Below the pieces are notes generated by a model. That model was not told where the DNA came from and made no database searches. It saw nothing but the letters and a program-made list of their open reading frames with translations. A stretch of DNA of 64,000 nt from Streptomyces sp. TBY4 (GTDB taxonomy: Bacteria > Actinomycetota > Actinomycetes > Streptomycetales > Streptomycetaceae). A program made the position numbers and the translations under genes. Where the stretch lies: assembly GCF_024213195.1 (NCBI RefSeq), contig NZ_JANAVF010000009.1, forward strand, positions 1 to 64,000, in the 5' to 3' direction. Below, piece by piece: positions 58,122-64,000 of this stretch; the stretch's first letter is position 1, and every line of letters begins with the position of its first letter.

Positions 58122-58847
58122 ATGACACCCAGCGGCCGCTCCGCTGAACCCGAAGTGATCTGGGCCCGCCCGCCGCGGGCCGGCCGCGGCCCCCGGCCCG
58201 CCCACAGCCGCGACTCGATCGCCGCCGAGGCGGTGCGGATCGCCGACGAGGAGGGGGTCGACGCCGTCTCGATGCGGCGCGTGGCGGCCGGGATTGGCGC
58301 CGGGACCATGTCCCTCTACAACTACGTACCGCGCAAGGAGGACCTGTACGAGCTGATGGTCGACGCGGTCAGCGGGGAGTATGATCTCGCGCCGCCGGCC
58401 GGCGACTGGCGGGCCGACCAGCTCGCGCTGGCCCGCCAGACCCGCGCGATCATGCACCGGCACCCCTGGCTGCCCCGGCTGCTGAGCCCGGTCCACGGAT
58501 TCGGCCCGAACGCCCTGCGGTACCTGGAGCACAGCCTGGCCTGCCTGGCGCCGCTGGACGCCCCGAGCGGGGAGAAGCTGGAACTGATCGCGGCGGTCAA
58601 CGGCACGGTCGCCACCTTCGTGGCGGGCGAGCTGGCCCTGGCCGAGCGGGCCCGCCAGCTCCCCTGGAGCGAGGCGGAGGAACAGGCGGTACGGGCGGCC
58701 TGGCTCGGCTCCCGGCTGATGACGGGGGACTACCCGCTCTTGGCGGGCGTCCTCGCGACCGCGCCGGGCGTCCCGGGCGAACTGGCCGATCCGGCCGCGA
58801 TGTTCGACCGCTCGGTGTCGCGACTATTGGGAGCCTGGGGCTCCTGA
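58122..58847 (+). CDS. TetR-family regulator with TetR_C-type ligand domain
   Basis: A 241-residue repressor. The N-terminal 40 residues are basic and Pro-rich; the HTH follows (DSIAAEAVRIADEEGVDAVS, MRRVAAGIGAGTMSLYNYVP). The long C-terminal domain is the tetracycline-repressor-like class often paired with drug exporters (IMHRHPWLPRLLSPVHGFGPNALRYLEHSL). It almost certainly controls the divergent DrrAB pump through the 58071 dyad, and itself. ATG 58122 has GAGG 8-11 nt upstream and lies inside an out-of-frame short leader frame beginning at 58103. Confidence 0.9.
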   Translation: MTPSGRSAEPEVIWARPPRAGRGPRPAHSRDSIAAEAVRIADEEGVDAVSMRRVAAGIGAGTMSLYNYVPRKEDLYELMVDAVSGEYDLAPPAGDWRADQLALARQTRAIMHRHPWLPRLLSPVHGFGPNALRYLEHSLACLAPLDAPSGEKLELIAAVNGTVATFVAGELALAERARQLPWSEAEEQAVRAAWLGSRLMTGDYPLLAGVLATAPGVPGELADPAAMFDRSVSRLLGAWGS

Positions 58848-58881
58848 CCCCCGCCGCACCGCAGCCCGGGGTCCCCTGCTT

Positions 58882-58955
58882 TCAGCCCGTCCGGCGTTTG
58901 AGGGCCGGGGTCCGGGCGGAGCCCGGGGAACGGTGGAAGGGCGGGTAGGGGACTC
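58882..58955. repeat. Dispersed intergenic repeat (copy 2)
   Basis: The reverse complement of this stretch shares blocks CCCCTACCCGCCCTT, GTTCCCCGGGCTCCGCCCGG and CCTCAAACGCCGGACGGGCT with 5611-5771. It again lies between convergent genes but lacks the long hairpin. Confidence 0.7.
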
Positions 58956-58988
58956 CGCGGGCCCCGGTGTGAGGCCCCGGTCACGGAG

Positions 58989-60170
58989 TCAGAGCAGGGC
59001 GAACTGGCCGCCCGGGCCTTCCTCCTGGTGGTCCAGGACCGAGGCCGGGCGCCGGGTCCAGGCGGGGGGCGGGAGGACCCCGGCCTGGCGCAGCGCGGTG
59101 GGGTCCAGGGGCGGGCCGACCTCGAACGCGGCCCGCTCCGGCTCCAGTTCGGCCAGCAGGGCCAGGGTCGTGACCAGCGCCAGCAGCTCCGTGGTCCAGC
59201 CCTGCGGCCACTCGGCCGGGCCGACCGCGTCCAGTCCCTCGGCCTCCGGGTCCCGGTGCGCGAGCCGGGCGGCGAACCAGGACTCCAGGACGCGGACGCC
59301 CTGGACCTCGTACTCCCAGGCCGAGGCGGGTACGGGCGACACGGTGCCGCCGTCCCCGACGGTCAGCGTCTCCGTCTCCGGGTCGTAGGAGAGCTCCCGC
59401 GGCCACGCCGGCAGGGCGGAGCGGACGTACGGACGCCGCCCGCCGGGCAGCCGGGGTGCCTCGCCGCCGCGGGCCCCGCGGAGCCGGACGGAGAGCACCC
59501 GGTGGCCCAGCTCCAGCCCGGCCCGCCAGCGCGCGGCGTCGGCGGTGAGGGGGACCTCGTACCCCCGGGGCCCGGGGCGGCCGGCGGCGAGGATCCAGCA
59601 GAGCACGTCCTCGGGGGCGACCCAGGTGCCGTACTGCTCCCCGAGCAGGTGCTGCAGCCCGGGGGCGAGATTGGGCTCGGCGCCGCCCGGGCGGCGGTGC
59701 AGCGGGCGGATCCGGCCGAGGCGGCCCGCCGGGAGGTGTGCGGTGACCAGCAGCGCCGCGGGCTGCGCCGGCTCCACGACGAACAGCTGCTGCTCGTCCA
59801 GCACCCGCCACAGCTCCGGGCGGGCCAGGTCGATGAGCCGCTGGTCGGGCAGCAGCCACTGTTCGTCGTAGGGCTCGCGCAGGATCCGTACGGGGTCGGG
59901 GCGCGGCCCGGGCGTGTCCGCGAAGCGGGCCGTGGACCCGGCGCGCTGGCCCGGCAGGGCCGCCGCCCCGGCGCCGGTGGTCCGCGCCCGGGTGGGGCGG
60001 AACAGCCGCTCCCGCTCGGGGCCCTCGGCGGCGGCCAGGGCGGCCCACCGGGCCCGCAGGGTCGCCGGATCGGGGGCCGCGATCCAGGACCGGCCCAGGC
60101 GCAGGGAGCCCACGGCCCAGGGCATCAGATCGTCCAGCAGCGGGTCCCGCGGGGATGCGTCAGCACTCAC
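58989..60170 (-). CDS. Orphan protein resembling the C-terminal domain of type ISP restriction enzymes
   Basis: A 393-residue protein of a family common in Streptomyces and usually named for its likeness to the LlaBIII-type C-terminal (specificity) region. Typical blocks are REPYDEQWLLPDQRLIDLARPELWRV, PLHRRPGGAEPNLAPGL, YGTWVAPEDVLCWILAA, AWEYEVQGVRVLESWF and WTTELLALVTTLALLAELEP. No methyltransferase, helicase or nuclease motif is in this protein or near it, so it is not a working restriction system by itself. Function unknown. Confidence 0.65.
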   Translation of the reverse strand: MSADASPRDPLLDDLMPWAVGSLRLGRSWIAAPDPATLRARWAALAAAEGPERERLFRPTRARTTGAGAAALPGQRAGSTARFADTPGPRPDPVRILREPYDEQWLLPDQRLIDLARPELWRVLDEQQLFVVEPAQPAALLVTAHLPAGRLGRIRPLHRRPGGAEPNLAPGLQHLLGEQYGTWVAPEDVLCWILAAGRPGPRGYEVPLTADAARWRAGLELGHRVLSVRLRGARGGEAPRLPGGRRPYVRSALPAWPRELSYDPETETLTVGDGGTVSPVPASAWEYEVQGVRVLESWFAARLAHRDPEAEGLDAVGPAEWPQGWTTELLALVTTLALLAELEPERAAFEVGPPLDPTALRQAGVLPPPAWTRRPASVLDHQEEGPGGQFALL

Positions 60171-60274
60171 GGGGCCGATGGTAGCGACGCCACCCGGTGG
60201 CCGGGCCGCGTCCGGGCCGGAGAGCTAGGCTCCTTATGTAGGGATCTGTACGTGTAGGTACCCGGGAGGCGGAC

Positions 60275-60436
60275 ATGAGTCAGTACGACGAGTACTCGAC
60301 CCCTTCGCAGGCCGAGGGGGAGCGGCTGGACGAGGATCTGGACGAGAAGCAGAAGAAGCTCCGCCACGCCCAGACGCAGCGGACCACCCCGTCCCAGGCG
60401 GAGGGTGAGCGGGGAGCGGAGGACGACCAGAAGTAG
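60275..60436 (+). CDS. Tiny hydrophilic protein with a duplicated motif
   Basis: A 53-residue protein, highly charged, with TPSQAEGER occurring twice (about residues 9-17 and 38-46) on either side of a Lys/Asp/Gln helix (LDEDLDEKQKKLRHAQTQ). The ATG follows GGGAGGCGGAC, an excellent ribosome site, and codon third positions are GC-rich as in real genes. No known domain. It lies alone between two leftward genes and ends 7 nt before the GntR stop, convergent with it. Confidence 0.7.
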   Translation: MSQYDEYSTPSQAEGERLDEDLDEKQKKLRHAQTQRTTPSQAEGERGAEDDQK

Positions 60437-60443
60437 CTGCCCG

Positions 60444-61193
60444 TCAGTGTGCGTCGACCGTCACCGTGAAGGAGAAGCGGTCGCCCCGGTAGCGGATCCG
60501 CGCCACGTCGACCACCCGCCCGGGGCCGTCGTAGGTGACGCCCGTGTAGTGCAGGATCGGGCTCAGCAGGGGCACTTGGAGCAGCTCGGCCGTGAGCGGG
60601 TCGGCGAGCCGCGCCTCCACGGTGTCGGTGATCCGGCTGATGTCCACCTTCGCGATGTCCCGCAGCACCTTCGTCATCGGCCAACGCTCCAGATCCGCCA
60701 GGTCGATGGAGTCGGCGAGCTCCGGACGCACCGCGTTCTCCGCCCAGTTGGTCGGCTCGCCGCTCTCGCTGTCGCGGCGGAGCCTGCGGTACGTGACCAC
60801 CTCGGCGGTGTCCGGGAAGTGCTCCAGCAGCTCCCCGGACACCGCCGTCCGCTCGTGTCCGAGGATCGTCGTGCGGTCGCCCGACTGCTGGGCCACGATC
60901 GCGTCGACCGAGCCGAGCAGCCGGACCGGGGCCCCGCGCAGCGCCCCCGGCTCGATGAAGGTCCCGCGCCGCCGGTGGCGGCTGATGAGCCCCTCGGTCT
61001 CCAGTTCCTTGAGCGCCTGCCGCATGGTCAGCACGCTCACCCCGTAGTGCTCGGCGAGCTGCTCCTCGGTGGGCAGGCGCAGCGAGGCGTCCGCCGTGCG
61101 CCCGAGTATCGAGGCGCGCAGCGACTGGGAGACCTGGTACCAGAGCGGCAGCTTCCGGTTCAGTACCAGTGAGTCGGGGGCGAAGGCGGTCAC
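60444..61193 (-). CDS. GntR/HutC-family regulator
   Basis: A 249-residue regulator: winged helix at about residues 15-80 (PLWYQVSQSLRASILGR, RLPTEEQLAEHYGVSVLTMR, QALKELETEGLISRHRRRGTF) and a UTRA ligand domain after about residue 95 (ISRITDTVEARLADPLTAELLQVPLLSPILHYTGV). UTRA regulators sense small molecules. It follows hmgA on the same strand by 69 nt, suggesting that it controls homogentisate breakdown, perhaps binding the dyad over the hmgA promoter. The GTG start has GGAGATCC upstream. Confidence 0.88.
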   Translation of the reverse strand: MTAFAPDSLVLNRKLPLWYQVSQSLRASILGRTADASLRLPTEEQLAEHYGVSVLTMRQALKELETEGLISRHRRRGTFIEPGALRGAPVRLLGSVDAIVAQQSGDRTTILGHERTAVSGELLEHFPDTAEVVTYRRLRRDSESGEPTNWAENAVRPELADSIDLADLERWPMTKVLRDIAKVDISRITDTVEARLADPLTAELLQVPLLSPILHYTGVTYDGPGRVVDVARIRYRGDRFSFTVTVDAH

Positions 61194-61262
61194 GGGTGGA
61201 TCTCCGTACGACGGGACGGGGTGGCGCGGCGGGCCGCGCCGCGCGGCGTGCTGCTCGTGATG

Positions 61263-62588
61263 TTAGGCGCGGAAGTGGCGCTCCAGCCCCTGCCAGACGT
61301 CGTCGTATCCGCTCTGGAGGTGGTCGGCGCCGGCCGCCTGGGCGGTGGCGGTGATCGGCCAGCGGGTCTCGAACATGAAGGCCAGGCCGTCGTCGATCTT
61401 CTGCGGCTTCAGCTCGGCGGCGCTCGCCCGGTCGAAGGTCTCCCGGTCGGGGCCGTGCGCGGACATCATGTTGTGCAGGGAGCCGCCGCCGGGCACGAAG
61501 CCCTCGGCCTTGGCGTCGTAGGCGCCGTCGATGAGGCCCATGTACTCGCTCATCACGTTCCGGTGGAAGTACGGCGGGCGGAAGGTGTCCTCGCCGACCA
61601 GCCAGCGGGGCGCGAAGACCACGAAGTCCACACCGGCCAGGCCCGCCGTGTCGGAGGGCGAGGTCAGCACCGTGAAGATGGACGGGTCGGGGTGGTCGTA
61701 GCTGATGGAGCCCAGGACGTTGAAGCTGCGCAGGTCGTAGACGTACGGGACGTGCGTGCCGTGCCAGGCGACCACGTCGAGCGGGGAGTGATCGTAGGTG
61801 GCGGTCCAGAGGTTGCCGCAGAACTTGTTGACCACCTCGGTCGGACGCTCGGCGTCCTCGTACGCGGCCACCGGCGCGCGGAAGTCGCGGGCGGCGGCCA
61901 GGCCGTTGGCGCCGATGGGGCCCAGGTCGGGGAGCTCGAAGGGACGGCCGTAGTTCTCGCAGACGTACCCGCGGGCGGTCTCGTCCTGGAGCTCCACGCG
62001 GAAGCGGACCCCGCGCGGGATCAGCGCCATCTCGCCGGGGCGGGCGCTCAGCAGGCCGAACTCGGTGCGCAGGAGCAGGCCGCCGCGCTCGGGGACGATC
62101 AGCAGCTCGCCGTCGGAGTCGCTGAACACCCGGTCGGTCATGGAGGCGTTGGCCGAGTAGAGGTGGATGGCCATGCCGGAGCGCTGGGTGGTGTCGCCGT
62201 TGCCGCCGAGGGTCCACAGGCCCGCCAGGAAGTCGGTACCGGGGGCCGGGTCGGGCAGCGGGTTCCAGCGGAGCCGGTTCGGGTCCGCCGGGGCCTCCGT
62301 GAAGGGCGCGCTGCGCAGGGCGCCGTTGTCCGCGGCCAGGGTGAAGCGCGGGTGCGCGGCGGAGGGGCGGATCCGGTAGAGCCAGGAGCGGCGGTTGTGG
62401 GACCGCGGCTCGGTGAACGCGCTGCCGCTCAGCTGCTCCGCGTAGAGGCCGAGGGGGGAGCGCTGGGGCGAGTTCCGTCCGAGCGGGAGCGCCCCGGGCA
62501 CGGCCTCCGAGCTGTGCTCGTTGCCGAAGCCGGTGAGGTACTCCAGCCCCTCCGCCGTCTTCCTGGCCTGCTCGCTGCCGCCGCTCAT
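61263..62588 (-). CDS. hmgA: Homogentisate 1,2-dioxygenase
   Basis: An Fe(II) enzyme that opens homogentisate to maleylacetoacetate in tyrosine and phenylalanine catabolism. The 441-residue length is that of the family. Conserved blocks are YLTGFGNEHSSEAVPGALP, RSWLYRIRPS, YVCENYGRPFELPDLGPIGANG, VVAWHGTHVPYVYDLRSF, FRPPYFHRNVMSEYMGLI and the active-site SAHGPDRETFDRAS. ATG 62588 is taken, with GGGAGCG upstream, as the family start begins near here; the open frame extends 33 codons further over the promoter. A GntR gene lies downstream. Confidence 0.95.
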   Translation of the reverse strand: MSGGSEQARKTAEGLEYLTGFGNEHSSEAVPGALPLGRNSPQRSPLGLYAEQLSGSAFTEPRSHNRRSWLYRIRPSAAHPRFTLAADNGALRSAPFTEAPADPNRLRWNPLPDPAPGTDFLAGLWTLGGNGDTTQRSGMAIHLYSANASMTDRVFSDSDGELLIVPERGGLLLRTEFGLLSARPGEMALIPRGVRFRVELQDETARGYVCENYGRPFELPDLGPIGANGLAAARDFRAPVAAYEDAERPTEVVNKFCGNLWTATYDHSPLDVVAWHGTHVPYVYDLRSFNVLGSISYDHPDPSIFTVLTSPSDTAGLAGVDFVVFAPRWLVGEDTFRPPYFHRNVMSEYMGLIDGAYDAKAEGFVPGGGSLHNMMSAHGPDRETFDRASAAELKPQKIDDGLAFMFETRWPITATAQAAGADHLQSGYDDVWQGLERHFRA

Positions 62589-62610
62589 TGCACGCTCCCG
62601 GTCTGCCGAA

Positions 62611-62654
62611 GGAATCCTATGCCTGACAGTAGGATTCCCCGGCCCCCGCGTCAA
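62611..62654 (-). promoter_or_regulatory. hmgA promoter with overlapping 9-10-9 operator dyad
   Basis: On the minus strand TTGACG (62654-62649), 17 nt, then TACTGT (62631-62626) form a near-consensus promoter. GGAATCCTA and TAGGATTCC (62611-62619 and 62630-62638) form a perfect inverted repeat covering the -10 and the transcription start, the classic position for a repressor. Confidence 0.75.
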
Positions 62655-62716
62655 CGGGTGGCCCATTCCTGCACGAGGGGGTCCCAAAAGATGAACATTG
62701 CTCTACTCTCACGCGC

Positions 62717-64000
62717 ATGTCGTGGACCCGCAGGTTTCCTGCCGTGCCGGCGGCGCTCCTCGCCGCCCTCCTCGCCCTCCTGTCACTCCTCGTCGCCGCG
62801 CCCGCCGCGAGCGCGCACGAGGAGCGCCCCGTCGAGTTCCCCGACGGCACCGGCTCCGTTCCCGTCTACCGCACGGGCGAGCCCGACCTGATCGTCTGCA
62901 AGACCGACCGGCCCGCCTTCGAGCGCCGGATATCCGCCTTCCCGGACGCGCTCAAGCAGCGCAACCTCGCCCTCTACGAGCGCTGCGAGAAGAACGGTTT
63001 CCGCGACCTCCAAGCGGCCGTGGACGCCGTGGACCGCCCGGGCATGAACATCGCGATCCTCCCCGGCCTCTACGAGGAGGAGCCCTCGCTCCCGGCGCCG
63101 ACCGGCGAGTGCGCCTCGCTCAAGGCGCCGAACTCCTCGCTCGGCTACCAGATCCTGACCTACGAACAGCAGGTGGCCTGCCGCCACAACCAGAACCTGG
63201 TGGCGATCCTCGGCAAGACCGACCTCCAGATCGAAGGCACGGGTGCCTCCCGCCAGGACGTGGTGATCGACGCCAAGTACCAGAAGCTGAACGCCATCCG
63301 GGCCGACAAGGCCGACGGCATCTACTTCCGGAACTTCACCGCCCAGCGCACCACCTTCAACTCGCTGTACGTCCTCGCGGCCGACGGCTTCGTCATCGAC
63401 GACGTCCTGACCCGCTGGAACGACGAGTACGGCTTCCTGACCTTCGCCAGCGACCACGGCCTCTACAAGAACTGCGAGTCCTACGGCAACGGCGACTCCG
63501 GCATCTACCCCGGCAGCGCCTCCGACATCAACGAGGACCGCGGCTACGACGTCCCCCGCTACTCCATCGAGATCACCGGCTGCCGCAGCCACCACAACAT
63601 GGTCGGCTACTCCGGCACCGCGGGCGACTCGGTCTGGGTGCACGACAACGAGTTCGACCAGAACATGGGCGGCGCCTCGATGGACAGCGCCTTCCCCGGC
63701 CACCCCGGCCTCCCGCAGAACCACGCCTTCTTCGAACGCAACCTGATCCACGACAACAACGCCGACTACTACCGCCACGTCGCGGACGGCACCTGCGCGA
63801 AGCCTCCCGTGGAGCGCGGCTACGAGCAGGGGGTGGTCTGCCCGCAGATCTCCATGCCCCCCGGCACCGGCATCATCACCGCCGGCGGCAACTGGAACCT
63901 CTACGAGAACAACTGGGTGTACGGGCACCAGCGCGCGGGCTTCTTCCTCTCGGCCGTGCCCGCCTTCATCCGCGGCGAGGAGGAGCTGTCCAAGCAGACC
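62717..64000 (+). CDS. Secreted right-handed beta-helix protein (3' end beyond window)
   Basis: 428 codons are in the window without a stop. A signal peptide covers about residues 1-35 (LLAALLALLSLLVAAPAASA). Residues from about 95 on have the short-strand, Asn-rich pattern of parallel beta-helix repeats: NIAILPGLYEEEP, DGIYFRNFTAQRTTFN, GFVIDDVLTRWN, GLYKNCESYGNGDSGIY, YSIEITGCRSHHN, DNEFDQN and ERNLIHDN. Such proteins are often polysaccharide lyases, epimerases or surface proteins; no catalytic site is certain. The ATG at 62717 is assumed; another ATG at 62692 lies in a different frame. It is divergent from hmgA. Confidence 0.8.
   Translation, partial: MSWTRRFPAVPAALLAALLALLSLLVAAPAASAHEERPVEFPDGTGSVPVYRTGEPDLIVCKTDRPAFERRISAFPDALKQRNLALYERCEKNGFRDLQAAVDAVDRPGMNIAILPGLYEEEPSLPAPTGECASLKAPNSSLGYQILTYEQQVACRHNQNLVAILGKTDLQIEGTGASRQDVVIDAKYQKLNAIRADKADGIYFRNFTAQRTTFNSLYVLAADGFVIDDVLTRWNDEYGFLTFASDHGLYKNCESYGNGDSGIYPGSASDINEDRGYDVPRYSIEITGCRSHHNMVGYSGTAGDSVWVHDNEFDQNMGGASMDSAFPGHPGLPQNHAFFERNLIHDNNADYYRHVADGTCAKPPVERGYEQGVVCPQISMPPGTGIITAGGNWNLYENNWVYGHQRAGFFLSAVPAFIRGEEELSKQT

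Noticed and set aside
1..64000. CRISPR arrays, tRNA or rRNA genes
   Set aside because: No regularly spaced repeats with unique spacers, cloverleaf sequences or rRNA landmarks were seen on either strand.

Overview
The window is chromosomal DNA from a Streptomyces or very close relative. The GC content is very high and third codon positions are almost all G or C. GTG starts are frequent, many proteins are secreted or extensively modular, and several genes are typical of the genus: a SepF-like protein, streptogrisin-type proteases, a DUF5685 protein and the FxSxx-COOH peptide system. The leading order cmk-plsC-der matches the conserved core of Streptomyces chromosomes. I see no rRNA, tRNA, CRISPR array or intact insertion sequence.

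Layout. 1-3.1 kb: fragment of an upstream gene, a dispersed repeat end, then cmk-plsC-der. 3.1-17.5 kb: two Streptomyces-type unknowns, an Rpf/LysM secreted protein, an MFS exporter, a PIG-V-like membrane protein, a PAP2 phosphatase, a WYL regulator, a glutaryl-CoA dehydrogenase, a SepF-like protein, a DUF5685 protein with an extraordinary cysteine tail, and two tandem secreted S1 proteases. 17.6-28.1 kb: the most interesting region, a leftward operon fxsA-fxsB-AAC(3)-like-fxsC-fxsT followed by a SLATT/DUF4231-like membrane gene, with a convergent SLOG-like gene across a 160-nt hairpin element. 28.5-41.4 kb: an alpha/beta hydrolase, bifunctional adhE behind a perfect Rex operator, a VOC protein, a TetR-controlled NCS1 permease/amidohydrolase pair, and a three-gene unknown/MoxR/VWA module. 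41.4-53.9 kb: an AAA/YaaH/DUF3533-like operon, a secreted lipase, a sortase-anchored LPMO, small cytosolic genes, a leaderless divergent GNAT/GntR pair, a DUF5925 ATPase, a GDSL lipase and a Ser/Thr kinase. 54-64 kb: a CoA transferase, a secreted unknown, a TetR-controlled DrrAB-type exporter, an orphan type ISP-like protein, a tiny duplicated-motif protein, hmgA with a GntR regulator, and a secreted beta-helix protein running off the end.

How the parts work together. The fxs region couples a tiny peptide ending in FNSAL to a radical SAM cyclophane maturase, an acetyltransferase-like protein, a TIR protein and a large ParA-TIR-NB-ARC-TPR protein. Downstream lie a predicted membrane effector and, convergently, a predicted nucleotide-binding protein. 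This architecture recalls nucleotide-signal conflict systems. fxsC and fxsT each carry a rare TTA codon, suggesting bldA (developmental) gating. Elsewhere, several operators can be read directly: Rex at adhE, TetR dyads at the permease and at drrA/tetR, a dyad over the hmgA promoter, and a Crp-like site at the lipase. Several genes have a -10 hexamer 6-7 nt before the start codon, indicating leaderless transcripts and fixing their starts.
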